From: a virus
IMG/VR virus record: IMGVR_UViG_3300042549_000664
Span: 1-37,477 of that record
Reading direction: 5' to 3' (one strand)
Length of the DNA stretch: 37,477 bases
This document shows, piece after piece, positions 29,258 through 37,195 of this stretch (position 1 is its first letter; the number at the start of each line of letters is the position of its first letter). The translations under genes and the position numbers were made by a program. Under the pieces are notes generated by a model. It saw only the letters and a program-made list of their open reading frames with translations. It was not told where the DNA came from and ran no database searches.

Positions 29258-29689
29258 TTAGCCAACGCGATAGATTGAGTACGCTGCTTCACCAGTTTTG
29301 CGGAAACGGAACGTGCCAGATGTGTTGCTGGTTTTAGTCAGCGAATCTTGGATCGTGTCGTTACCAACAAGGGTGTTGCCCGTGCCAGCAGTAAAAACTA
29401 CGTCATTTGCTGCATTGTCACCAATATTGATAAACGAGCAGTCAAATGTCGAGCCAACTTTAAGGCTAGAAAACGCAGCGTCAAGCAATGCACCTGTTGG
29501 GAACACATAAGCGCCAGCATCTGTGCCGCCTGAGTCCATAGTGCATACACCAGCAGCCAAGTTGTCTGCGGTGATAGTGACAGCCGCGCCAGCCAATGCA
29601 ACGGGTGCGCTAGTGTTGTAAAAACTGATTTCGCCAAGATTGCCGTCACCAACTTGATAACCGCTTGCGCCGTTAGGTAATGTAGCCAT
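29258..29689 (-). CDS. Head-associated protein next to coat gene (143 aa)
   Basis: 143 residues, small-residue-rich: MATLPNGASGYQVGDGNLGEISFYNTSAPVALAGAAVTITADNLAAG, then VKVGSTFDCSFINIGDNAANDVVFTAGTGNTLVGND and the ending SGTFRFRKTGEAAYSIYRVG. The beta-rich sequence, with no membrane segment, fits a head-decoration or capsid-stabilising protein. It sits between two UUCG terminators right after the major coat gene, so it is expressed at a level linked to the coat. No named family recognised. Confidence 0.78.
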   Translation of the reverse strand: MATLPNGASGYQVGDGNLGEISFYNTSAPVALAGAAVTITADNLAAGVCTMDSGGTDAGAYVFPTGALLDAAFSSLKVGSTFDCSFINIGDNAANDVVFTAGTGNTLVGNDTIQDSLTKTSNTSGTFRFRKTGEAAYSIYRVG

Positions 29690-29716
29690 GATAATTTCCT
29701 TTAAGAATGTTAATAC

Positions 29717-29737
29717 GAAAAACGGGGCCGAAGCCCC
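29717..29737 (-). terminator. UUCG-loop terminator after major capsid gene
   Basis: The minus strand reads GGGGC-TTCG-GCCCC-G-TTTTT (29737 to 29718), directly after the coat protein stop (29744). Partial termination here would make coat mRNA the most abundant species of the late operon. Confidence 0.92.
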
Positions 29738-29743
29738 ATTTGT

Positions 29744-30955
29744 TTAGCCCCAGATACGGCAAGCCATCTGTGGACGGATGGTGCTAAAGCCATACAGTAC
29801 GTCAATACGGCAAGGCATACGGTCATTGTTAATATCGTACTGGCGCACAACACGCAAGCTGATACCGTTATGAACTGCACGGGAAGCCATGTCAACGCCT
29901 TGAGGCAGCAACAAGTCAGCAGTAGCGAAGGTGATCGCATCTTTGTGGTAGACCAAGTTCTGTGCGTATGCAGTAGAAGCAGTACCAACGAAGGTTACAG
30001 TGCCGCCAGTTGCAGGCAAGACATCCATAGTAGCCAAAGCAGTATTTGCAGAGTACATAGGAGCAACGGTCACAGTCCAAGTACCAGACACAGCAGTGGC
30101 ATCAGCCAAGGCTACGAATTGGAACAAAGAACCAGTGGTTTCGCGGGTCTGTGGGTTGACTGCATTGCAAGCACTGATAGTGAACACGTCACCAGCTTTG
30201 ATGGTGGTAGTCACAGAACCTTGCTCCAACAAGATGGTAGAAGAACCTTCGGAAGTAACGCCGGGGGTCTTAACCAATGTAGAAGCAGTTGCGCTGCGTG
30301 AACCAGTAGTGTGTTGCTTAATAGACTGAGACATATTGACTTCATCAAAGCCCAATACGCCAGCGCCCATCATGCCGTTCTTGAATTGACGGCTAACGGT
30401 ATCTGTTGGATTAAACAGACCCTTCATGCCTTCAACCAAGCCAGCGTTAGCAGCAGGGTTTACGGTTGCATAACGTGGAGACATCACAGCAGCGTTTTCG
30501 TTCAATTTCTGTTGCGCTTGCAACAAGACCAAAGAAGTCGAAGGAGTAGTGCCGGGTGTTCCAACGGTGTTACCGATGGTTTTGTACGCATTAGCAACGT
30601 CAGCATCAATAGAAGATGCTAACTGGCTGATACGAGGCTTGAGAACACGCTCTGCAAAGTCATCCAATTGCATGGTCAATTCAGCAGATGTGAAGTTGAC
30701 ACCGATATGCTTTTGGTTGTTTACAGACAATGTGGTGAACTGCTCGTTGTCGTCTTGCACTTGCAAGGCAGCACCGTCAGTGACCAAAGCACGGTCGGGT
30801 AAACGGATACGCAGAGTTGAACCGATCTTCGCACCTTCAACAGCAAAGCTGTCATCGTACTGGCGGTTTACATTGCGGGTCAAAACAAGGTTGTTCTCAA
30901 GAATTTCGAGAGCCTTGCGGGTGATCATGTCGATCGTTAGGATACTGTTTGACAT
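29744..30955 (-). CDS. Major capsid protein, P22 coat-like
   Basis: 403 residues, close to the P22 coat protein length of 430. The N-terminus (SILTIDMITRKALEILENNLVLTRNVNRQYDDSFAVEGAKIGSTLRIRLP) and the following HIGVNFTSAELTMQLDDFAERVLKPRISQLAS are characteristic of the P22 coat family, which has the HK97 fold plus an inserted beta domain. It assembles the icosahedral shell around the scaffold encoded just upstream. AAGGA precedes ATG 30955. Two UUCG terminators follow. Confidence 0.92.
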   Translation of the reverse strand: MSNSILTIDMITRKALEILENNLVLTRNVNRQYDDSFAVEGAKIGSTLRIRLPDRALVTDGAALQVQDDNEQFTTLSVNNQKHIGVNFTSAELTMQLDDFAERVLKPRISQLASSIDADVANAYKTIGNTVGTPGTTPSTSLVLLQAQQKLNENAAVMSPRYATVNPAANAGLVEGMKGLFNPTDTVSRQFKNGMMGAGVLGFDEVNMSQSIKQHTTGSRSATASTLVKTPGVTSEGSSTILLEQGSVTTTIKAGDVFTISACNAVNPQTRETTGSLFQFVALADATAVSGTWTVTVAPMYSANTALATMDVLPATGGTVTFVGTASTAYAQNLVYHKDAITFATADLLLPQGVDMASRAVHNGISLRVVRQYDINNDRMPCRIDVLYGFSTIRPQMACRIWG

Positions 30956-30975
30956 TTTAAAAGTCCTTAAAAAAG

Positions 30976-31752
30976 TTAGCGGTTAGCCTGTGACTGCCAC
31001 TTTTTCATCTGTCTTGCCCTGTCAGCCGCAATCCACTCCGAAGTTGTCATGCTCTTGATAGAGCGTGGGTCGGTAGTGTCAAGTGCTGGTGATCCAGAGG
31101 ATCGGGCATTAACTGGCGAAATAGGTGCTGGCGCAGACGTTGATCTTTTCACCGGAGGGTCAGAAGCTAATTTAGCCTCAATCTTTCCGATTTCCTTTGC
31201 CTGACTGAGTGGCGACATTCTGGAAATACGGTCTGCTTCTTTGGGGTTAGTCCCAAGCCAATAGGCTAAGTCGGGGCCAACATCCGAAGATTGGATCGTC
31301 TCTGCCATCACATTTGTGATTGTCAGCTTGGGGTTATACGCAACTTGTTCAAAGTCCTCGTACTTGCTCCGCGCTTCTTCTTCACGCTCGTGATAACTTT
31401 CAAGAACCTGCGATTGCTGCTTGGCGGCTTCTCGTCTAGCGATCAATTCTTCAGCCTTTGAATAGGCCAATGCTTCCGCATAGGCTTCGGGGCTTTCAAA
31501 CTGGTCAACGGTTGCCGTTGGTGCAGCTTTCATCACCTGCGTTTCCGCTTGGCGATTTGCTTGCTCTCGTTCCCATTTACGTTGCTCTCTTGCGAGGCGT
31601 TTACCAATTGCAGCATCAAGTTCCTCTTGCGAGAATGACTTGCTGACTACCTCTGGTGTCTCCGGCGTAACTTCTACAACTTCCGGTGAGGCCGTCTCAC
31701 TTGGTGTTGGCACGGAGTCAACTTCCGCTAGGTTTTGGACTTCTTCAGTCAT
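30976..31752 (-). CDS. Scaffolding protein
   Basis: 258 residues, highly charged and helical. It has an acidic N-terminus (TEEVQNLAEVDSVPTPSETASPEVVEVTPETPEVV), a long Glu/Arg/Lys/Gln coiled region (ELDAAIGKRLAREQRKWEREQANRQAETQ, then EELIARREAAKQQSQVLESYHEREEEA) and a C-terminal basic helix (TSEWIAADRARQMKKWQSQANR). Such C-terminal basic helix-turn-helix ends bind coat protein in P22-type scaffolds. It sits directly upstream of the coat gene. Family by composition and order, so moderately sure. Confidence 0.85.
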   Translation of the reverse strand: MTEEVQNLAEVDSVPTPSETASPEVVEVTPETPEVVSKSFSQEELDAAIGKRLAREQRKWEREQANRQAETQVMKAAPTATVDQFESPEAYAEALAYSKAEELIARREAAKQQSQVLESYHEREEEARSKYEDFEQVAYNPKLTITNVMAETIQSSDVGPDLAYWLGTNPKEADRISRMSPLSQAKEIGKIEAKLASDPPVKRSTSAPAPISPVNARSSGSPALDTTDPRSIKSMTTSEWIAADRARQMKKWQSQANR

Positions 31753-31822
31753 TTCAATGAATCCTTCGATTCCCCAGTGAACCTCGCTGGTACGGTTTTT
31801 ACAAATATATCAGATATTTCGG

Positions 31823-32164
31823 TTAAACAGTAATTTCAACCCAAGATAATGTTTCTTCGTTCCAAGCATAACGCTTTCCGTCAATAGGCATTGGAATTGT
31901 GGCAGACCATTGGCAAGTTTCCTCATCCACTACCCAACTTGGGAATGGCTGCGGAGGAATAAACGCATCACGCTGGCTGTCATAGGTATAGCCAATTCCA
32001 GCGTAATTTTTGCGAATGTTGCCGTTATAAGAGGTGCGTTTGCAAACTTGGTTGCGGATTTCTCCATAAAACTGTTCCCAATCTTGGGATGTGTCAGTCT
32101 CATTTTTACCAACAATTACTTCAGTAACGATGTTGTTTTCGTTTAAAAATGCGTAGTGTGCCAT
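31823..32164 (-). CDS. Conserved aquatic-phage protein (MAHYAFLNENNIVTEVIVGK type, 113 aa)
   Basis: 113 residues with conserved words AHYAFLNENNIVTEVIVGKNE, CKRTSYNGNIRKNYAGIGYTYDSQRDAFIPPQPFPSWVVDEETCQW and a C-terminal WNEETLSWVEI. This family is very widespread in marine and freshwater myoviruses and podoviruses near structural genes, yet remains unnamed. The Trp/Tyr-rich modules look like a small beta domain found in virion accessory proteins. Its start overlaps the previous stop by one base (TAATG). Confidence 0.85.
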   Translation of the reverse strand: MAHYAFLNENNIVTEVIVGKNETDTSQDWEQFYGEIRNQVCKRTSYNGNIRKNYAGIGYTYDSQRDAFIPPQPFPSWVVDEETCQWSATIPMPIDGKRYAWNEETLSWVEITV

Positions 32165-33036
32165 TAGAAAGTCACCGTTCCTGTTCCTGCGGTAAATGTA
32201 TAAACCTTGTTACCGCCTGTGTTTGCTTGGCTATAAGTCAATCCACCGCTAATAGATGTGATGTCTGGGTAAGTATTGGCGTAAGAAATAATAACTACAC
32301 CAGAACCACCAGAACCTGCAATGTTGTATGTTCCATTACTTCCACCGCCGCCACCGCCGCCGAGATTGGCTGTGCCGGATGTTGCAGCGGAATTGTCGTA
32401 TGAAGAACCATTGCCTCCACCACCAGCTCCACCAGTACCACCTGCACCAGCACCACCAGAAGACCCGCCGCCACCACCAGCGTAAGTTACGCTAGCACCA
32501 CTGAGGCTGTTTGCTGTACCTGCGCCACCTGCGCCACCAGCACCACCAACACTTGCTACACCATTGCCACCAACTGCACTTGCACCACCACCGCCGCCAG
32601 CATTAAGGCCAGTGCCAGAATAATTACCACCAGCATTACCCTGCCCCACAGTGCCAGTACCGCCAGTTGATGCGGTTACATCTGTACCACCACCTCCAGA
32701 ACCACCAGTGCCTACTGTAACATTTAGAATTGATGAGCCGCCGCCACCACCGCCACCACCAATAGATGTGGCAGAGCTAAAAACTGAGTTAGAGCCACTT
32801 GCCCCAACCGTTCCTGTGGATGGGCCAGCACCACCAGCACCAATCGTTAGGGTGTAAGCAGTTCCCGGAGTAAAAGAATTAGAGCTTGTAAGTAAACCAC
32901 CTGCTCCACCGCCGCCACCCGCACCCGAAGAAAAACTTTCCCTGCCGCCCGAACCTCCACCAGCAACGACTAAATAAGATGCGGTAACAGGTAATCTTGC
33001 ACCACCTGCTAAGAAGAAGTTTTTAGCGGCAAACAT
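32164..33036 (-). CDS. Glycine-rich adhesin-type protein
   Basis: 290 residues. A short head (MFAAKNFFLAGGARLPVTASYLVVAGGGSGG) is followed by a very Gly-rich body with blocks such as GGGGGAGG and GAGGAGG, and short Ser/Thr/Asn spacers. The last part (VVIISYANTYPDITSISGGLTYSQANTGGNKVYTFTAGTGTVTF) is the conserved end of Gly_rich tail adhesins. Glycine-rich sandwiches in T-even-type gp38 proteins bind outer-membrane receptors. Probable role: receptor binding. The start codon overlaps the previous gene's stop. Confidence 0.85.
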   Translation of the reverse strand: MFAAKNFFLAGGARLPVTASYLVVAGGGSGGRESFSSGAGGGGGAGGLLTSSNSFTPGTAYTLTIGAGGAGPSTGTVGASGSNSVFSSATSIGGGGGGGGSSILNVTVGTGGSGGGGTDVTASTGGTGTVGQGNAGGNYSGTGLNAGGGGGASAVGGNGVASVGGAGGAGGAGTANSLSGASVTYAGGGGGSSGGAGAGGTGGAGGGGNGSSYDNSAATSGTANLGGGGGGGSNGTYNIAGSGGSGVVIISYANTYPDITSISGGLTYSQANTGGNKVYTFTAGTGTVTF

Positions 33037-33497
33037 TATGGTGTGTACCCTTGTGAGTATGAGCCATACCAGTTTGTACCGTCAGCAATAAAGGTCAGAA
33101 TGTCCATTTTGCCAGCGGTCGCTGTGATTGTGGGTGCGCCAGCCGAGCCAAACTTTACGCCTGTAAATGTCGCTGTGCCATTACCCGTAGTTGCTGCCTG
33201 TTTAAGCAGCAGCACAAAAGACTTACCAGCCGTAGCGGTAGGCATCGTAAATGTGCAAGCTGTGGATGCTGTCAGGGTTGCAGTCTGCACCGTGCCAGTG
33301 GTCAATGCAATAGTGTTTGTAGTGGTCACTGTGCCAATGACAACAACCGCTTCAGTGTAGTTTGTAACCGTTGGATTGTTAAACAGGCCGTTGGCGCTTA
33401 CGTTTTTAGTTGCGCCACTTTGCACAATCGGCAATACCTCAGTACCCGCTAATGGAACCGTTGCGCTCGGTAGAGCAGAGATTTTTGTATCAGCCAT
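33036..33497 (-). CDS. Tail/head fibre-like structural protein (153 aa)
   Basis: 153 residues starting MADTKISALPSATVPLAGTEVLPIVQSGATKNVSANGLF, the familiar DTKISALP opening of phage fibre and virion accessory proteins. The body is beta-rich in Thr and Val (TTTNTIALTTGTVQTATLTASTACTFTMPTATAGKSFVLLLKQ), ending ILTFIADGTNWYGSYSQGYTP, a common small receptor or hub fold. It sits beside the glycine-rich adhesin, so the two may form one surface structure. One-base overlap (TAATG) with the adhesin. Confidence 0.85.
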   Translation of the reverse strand: MADTKISALPSATVPLAGTEVLPIVQSGATKNVSANGLFNNPTVTNYTEAVVVIGTVTTTNTIALTTGTVQTATLTASTACTFTMPTATAGKSFVLLLKQAATTGNGTATFTGVKFGSAGAPTITATAGKMDILTFIADGTNWYGSYSQGYTP

Positions 33498-33500
33498 TTA

Positions 33501-33665
33501 TCACTCCAACAAAATTAGACCGCCATCCTCTTGAACGAGGTTGTCTCCGATCTCAGTTAAAAGATTGCCCTGCACCGTTGCACTGGCATACCCCGACAAA
33601 AGGGAAATAATGTTGCCAATACCGATAGCAACACCGTTCCGAATAGGGATGCCAAAGTAACTCAT
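33501..33665 (-). CDS. Small hydrophobic structural-region protein (54 aa)
   Basis: 54 residues from ATG 33665 (MSYFGIPIRNGVAIGIGNIISLLSG), chosen because it overlaps the previous TGA as ATGA; the upstream in-frame ATG at 33731 lies inside the neighbour. A short hydrophobic stretch (GVAIGIGNIISLL) is followed by an acidic C-terminus (LLTEIGDNLVQEDGGLILLE). Similar mini-proteins beside the DTKISALP gene occur in other phages, with no role known to me. Confidence 0.78.
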   Translation of the reverse strand: MSYFGIPIRNGVAIGIGNIISLLSGYASATVQGNLLTEIGDNLVQEDGGLILLE

Positions 33666-33964
33666 TGTGAGTTCATTGGTTTGCAGTAAATCGTGCCACC
33701 AGTAGACACTTGAATTGCACTCACGCGCCATTGACCGCTAACGCTGGTAGGCACTTTGAATGGAATCGGTGTAAATGGGGGGATGGGTGTGCTGGCTGTT
33801 GTAGCAGTAACACCTTCGCCGACCAACACATAGCACGCTTGGTCAGACCAAACCACCACGCCTTGAGCGCCAGCAGGCCAAGCACCAGTTACGCCAGCAG
33901 TGCCAGTGTAAGAAATGGACTTGGCTGGAAAATTGGTGTCTGCCAGAGGGTTTAAGAGTTCCAT
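33662..33964 (-). CDS. Small conserved beta-rich structural protein (100 aa)
   Basis: 100 residues, MELLNPLADTNFPAKSISYTGTAGVTGAWPAGAQGVVVWSDQACYVLVGEGVTATTASTPIPPFTPIPFKVP, then QWRVSAIQVSTGGTIYCKPMNSQ. The sequence is beta-rich without membrane segments. It is a familiar, unnamed aquatic-phage type found between portal and capsid genes. The small size and Pro/Thr-rich loops suggest a decoration or joining protein. Its stop overlaps the next gene. Confidence 0.8.
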   Translation of the reverse strand: MELLNPLADTNFPAKSISYTGTAGVTGAWPAGAQGVVVWSDQACYVLVGEGVTATTASTPIPPFTPIPFKVPTSVSGQWRVSAIQVSTGGTIYCKPMNSQ

Positions 33965-33973
33965 GATGATCCT

Positions 33974-34336
33974 TTACGCCAAAAAGCGCAGTTTGTACAA
34001 AGTGCGAAGATAAATCTCAATAATGTTGTCAATCAATTGTTGCAGCGATGAGTCTGATTTGTCAACTACCTCATATCTGCACTTCTCGATCTCGTCAAGC
34101 TGGTCTTGCAAGAATTCGATCACATTGGTCGTTTTCTTGGCAGACATCAGGCTAATTGGCCCAATCATACCGTGTCTGCCTTGGTAAGCCTCGGCAAAAT
34201 CATCGGCAGCGCCAACGATACGGTCATAAAAGATATTAAGCGCAACGTGCTTGGAGTAACTGCGGGTGTTCAAGTGAACACTGTGGGTCACATCACGGGC
34301 TAGGAATAGCATTCCCATAAAATCATTGCATTTCAT
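33974..34336 (-). CDS. Helical protein downstream of portal, DUF5856/ferritin-like
   Basis: 120 residues from ATG 34336 (MKCNDFMGMLFLARDVTHSVHLNTRSYSKHVALNIFYDRIVGAADDFAEAYQGRHGMIGP), chosen because the reading upstream is the portal's Met-rich tail in another frame. The order of helices, the conserved H..L...SY..H.AL..FYD and the EAYQGRHG word match the DUF5856 phage family, whose fold resembles Dps/ferritin bundles. Whether the histidines bind metal is unknown. Its start overlaps the portal stop by 14 bases. Confidence 0.83.
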   Translation of the reverse strand: MKCNDFMGMLFLARDVTHSVHLNTRSYSKHVALNIFYDRIVGAADDFAEAYQGRHGMIGPISLMSAKKTTNVIEFLQDQLDEIEKCRYEVVDKSDSSLQQLIDNIIEIYLRTLYKLRFLA

Positions 34337-36548
34337 TTGGCATTCCTTGTGGTGGCATTTGCTCCATACCCTGTTGTTCCATTGGCATCTCAGGCATCTC
34401 AGGCATTTCTGCGGGTTCACGCATTTCTGGCGAGCCGTTCACAATATCGCCAGAATCCATTGCTGCGTGGATTGTACCCATCACGATGTCTTGAATCTGC
34501 TCCGGTGACATACTGGCTTGGACTGTGCTAATGCGTTGTGTCTCGGCTTGATAGGCTTTGATCTCTGCCTCGTAGTCCTTGCGCTTCATGTCTTGCATTT
34601 CAATCGACTTGCCGACATTGGTAATCATCTGGTGCATCTGCTCCATCTCTTGCCCCATTGCCTGCATCTGTTGTTCAGCAGCCTGCAACTCTGGCGACTT
34701 GTCGCCGTCTTCCATAAGTTTAGGATCAATGGTTTTGGCAAAGCGTTTTGCCATTTCTTGTGCGCCGGGCCAATCCATGTTCTTGACAAACAGATCGCCA
34801 GCTACTTGCCACAATTGTGGGTTGCCTTGCAGCAACTGAGCCATTGCCTCAAGTGCCTCTTGGCGCTTGGTTGCGTAGCCGGGGCCTGTTGACACCACCA
34901 CATCATATTTGCCCACGGCAGGGTTATAGATTTTGTCTATCACTACCGATGGGTTCATAGGATCAATGATTTTCTTGACTGGTTCTTGCTGCATGGGGTC
35001 AATCTTGACCATATTGGTTTCACCGTCTTCGCCGATGATCCGAGCCACGCGCTGTGTGTCGTAAATCTTGGGAGCAAGGTCAACAATTTGACGGGTAATG
35101 TGGCGCACCGCACGGGCGAGGTTGTCGCCGTAGTGGTAAGTACCTACATCGCCTTCACGCTGACGCGCAAGAATTGCTTTTCCTGAGCGTTCGTTGCTTC
35201 CCATGCCCAAAGAAGCGTTATATTGACCCGTTGTCGACTTAATGTCTTCGGAAGCGCCAGCTTTGGCTTGCAGCAAACCGCTGGATGCCATTGGGGGCTG
35301 GGCGCGTTGTGGTAATGGCAAAACAGAGCCAGAACCGTCAGTTACATCAGGGTTTACCTCTAGGTAAGGCCAATTATTTGTGTTTGCGGTCTTCCACTTG
35401 TCTTCGTAGCCTTCAAACTGACCACCGTAGCCGATAAATGGGGCTTTTGGTGCAAGTGCCAGCATCTCAGCTTCCTGAGATACCCAGTAGTTGTACATCC
35501 GCTGTGCATCTTTTGCATTTCGGACTAGGCCAGACAGGTACAAGCGCCCATCAACCTCAAACTCATTGCCAACAACGCGGACTACTGGGATGTATTTCCC
35601 CGCCCAATCACGTTCTTCAAGAATTTCATAGCCGTTGATCTTGCAGTATTTAACTTTGACACGATCAGACTCACGAGATTTTTTAGGTTTTCCATAAATT
35701 GCCTTAAATTGTTTGTCTTCGGGCGTACCCTCAAACGCTGTTAGATTGCCGGGGTACAGATTTAACGTAGCACGGTCATAGTCAATGTAGTAGTAGTCGG
35801 CAATGCGGACTGTGTTCTCATTGAGCCAATTGGAGATGGACTGGTCGCCCACGCCCAATGATTGCAAAGTTGTAATGGGCGCTGAATTGGGGTACAGGCG
35901 CTCGTATTCTGTTTTCGGGATGTCTTCGGTGATAAAGCAATACTTTGCATCCGCGCCGCAAGGGTCTTGGATGGTCGGGTCCATGTAGACGCTAAAAGAA
36001 TTGCGGATCCGCCCAATCTTGATGTCTTGGTCAAATGTGTTTTCGTCACAATACTCAGTCAGCAGCCGGATGTATCCCTCACCATAGGAGACTTGGTTCT
36101 CGCACGCTGTGTCATAGGCGACATCGGCATCAGAGATGTATTCGATGTGGCGTACCAATCCATTAAAGATTTCGGCAATTTCCACGTCTGCATTGTCGTC
36201 AGCAGGAATGACCTTACCACTTGGTCTGTTCTGTCTTTGGTCATTCGTAACTTGTTTAACGTGTTGGGGTAGTTTGTTGATTGTCAAGCACGGGCGTGCA
36301 TTGATCGTTTGGCCTTGTACTGCGCCACGGGTAGCAAGTACGTCAGCAGGCCATTGCCATCTGTTGTCAGGACTTCCGGCATAAAAACGCAAATCGTCTA
36401 TCTCATCTTCACGAGATTCAGACAGCGCCGAAATAGCCATATCTAGTCTGCTTCGAGCAGTCGCCAAGATGTCAGAATTACTCTTATCCTTGGTTGAGCC
36501 GCCATTAGATACTGCTCCAGCCGCAGCAATGCCAGTGTAATCAGCCAT
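34323..36548 (-). CDS. Portal protein, P22-like
   Basis: 741 residues, close to P22 gp1 (725). Characteristic parts: DNRWQWPADVLATR, RPCLTINKLPQHVKQVTNDQRQNRPSGKVIPADD and QVSYGEGYIRLLTEYCDENTFDQDIKIGRIRNSFSVYMDPTIQDP. The C-terminal barrel region is a long Gln/Glu/Met helix, and the end (EPAEMPEMPEMPMEQQGMEQMPPQGMPNEMQ) is a methionine/proline-rich tail. Twelve subunits would form the DNA entry ring that joins TerL and gp4. The start overlaps the HNH gene's stop by eight bases. Confidence 0.95.
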   Translation of the reverse strand: MADYTGIAAAGAVSNGGSTKDKSNSDILATARSRLDMAISALSESREDEIDDLRFYAGSPDNRWQWPADVLATRGAVQGQTINARPCLTINKLPQHVKQVTNDQRQNRPSGKVIPADDNADVEIAEIFNGLVRHIEYISDADVAYDTACENQVSYGEGYIRLLTEYCDENTFDQDIKIGRIRNSFSVYMDPTIQDPCGADAKYCFITEDIPKTEYERLYPNSAPITTLQSLGVGDQSISNWLNENTVRIADYYYIDYDRATLNLYPGNLTAFEGTPEDKQFKAIYGKPKKSRESDRVKVKYCKINGYEILEERDWAGKYIPVVRVVGNEFEVDGRLYLSGLVRNAKDAQRMYNYWVSQEAEMLALAPKAPFIGYGGQFEGYEDKWKTANTNNWPYLEVNPDVTDGSGSVLPLPQRAQPPMASSGLLQAKAGASEDIKSTTGQYNASLGMGSNERSGKAILARQREGDVGTYHYGDNLARAVRHITRQIVDLAPKIYDTQRVARIIGEDGETNMVKIDPMQQEPVKKIIDPMNPSVVIDKIYNPAVGKYDVVVSTGPGYATKRQEALEAMAQLLQGNPQLWQVAGDLFVKNMDWPGAQEMAKRFAKTIDPKLMEDGDKSPELQAAEQQMQAMGQEMEQMHQMITNVGKSIEMQDMKRKDYEAEIKAYQAETQRISTVQASMSPEQIQDIVMGTIHAAMDSGDIVNGSPEMREPAEMPEMPEMPMEQQGMEQMPPQGMPNEMQ

Positions 36549-37044
36549 TAAAAGTATTTCCTTTGCTCATGTTTTCACGCCCCGGTAAGACTTGTAAATT
36601 CCAAGGCACATGAAGACCCGATACAGACGAACCCCGCAAAGGCACTGCGTGGTCAACATGATAGTCAAATCCTACTTTACGCAGCGCCGAGCAATAATTG
36701 TAAACGCATTCCATCTCAAACAACTCACCAAAATTTAACCAATTTGGCATTCTGTCTACTTTTGCTGTTCGGTAATTCATTGTCCACAAATTGCGATTAC
36801 CGGGGCGTTTGGCATTTTGATTACGTTGATACTGGGCGCGTTTTTCAGGATTTTGTTTACCCCATTCAACAGCTTGAGCGCTATACCGTGCGCGGTCTTT
36901 AGCTTTTGATTTATTTGCTGTTGCATTTGCACATTCGCAACAACTTTTGTTGGTTGTATATCGCTCGGCAACATGACCATGCACGCAAGCCATCCCAGTA
37001 AAGTACCGTGGACTGCCTGACGCAATAGCCTCTTGCCGATTCAT
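36541..37044 (-). CDS. HNH endonuclease between terminase and portal
   Basis: 167 residues. Zinc-type cysteines occur in the N-terminal half (ACVHGHVAERYTTNKSCCECAN) and again in MECVYNYCSALRKVG. The HNH core is VDHAVPLRGSSVSGLHVPWNLQVLPGRENMSKGNTF, with catalytic His in DHA and the conserved N and K. Positions in terminase-portal junctions are common for such nucleases. It may help packaging, as in HK97-type phages, or be a selfish homing nuclease. It overlaps the portal start by eight bases and the previous gene's stop by one. Confidence 0.9.
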   Translation of the reverse strand: MNRQEAIASGSPRYFTGMACVHGHVAERYTTNKSCCECANATANKSKAKDRARYSAQAVEWGKQNPEKRAQYQRNQNAKRPGNRNLWTMNYRTAKVDRMPNWLNFGELFEMECVYNYCSALRKVGFDYHVDHAVPLRGSSVSGLHVPWNLQVLPGRENMSKGNTFNG

Positions 37045-37193
37045 TATTTCTTACCTTTTGGGGCTGGTTTAGCAGCCTCACGTTTTACTGAATACGCAAT
37101 TGCCACGGCTTGCTTGATCGGTTTGCCAGCGGCAACTTCAGCCTTGACATTCTTGCGGAATGCTTCGGGTGTCTTTGATTTGACAAGTGGCAT
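37044..37193 (-). CDS. Small basic phage protein (49 aa)
   Basis: 49 residues with the conserved core KSKTPEAFRKNVKAEVAAGKPIKQAVAIAYSVKREAAKP and a Lys-rich tail. The pattern is common in aquatic phages and phage-like elements with unknown function. Its high Lys/Arg content suggests nucleic-acid contact. The stop shares one base with the HNH start (TAATG). Confidence 0.82.
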   Translation of the reverse strand: MPLVKSKTPEAFRKNVKAEVAAGKPIKQAVAIAYSVKREAAKPAPKGKK

Positions 37194-37195
37194 GA

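Noticed and set aside
31753-31822. Possible terminator or promoter between scaffold and the 113-residue gene
   Set aside because: Only short imperfect inverted repeats (CCAG/CTGG, GAATC/GATTC) without a T-run or convincing -10/-35 pair.
32651-32857. Proline-rich plus-strand frame
   Set aside because: Complement of the glycine codons of the adhesin-type gene.
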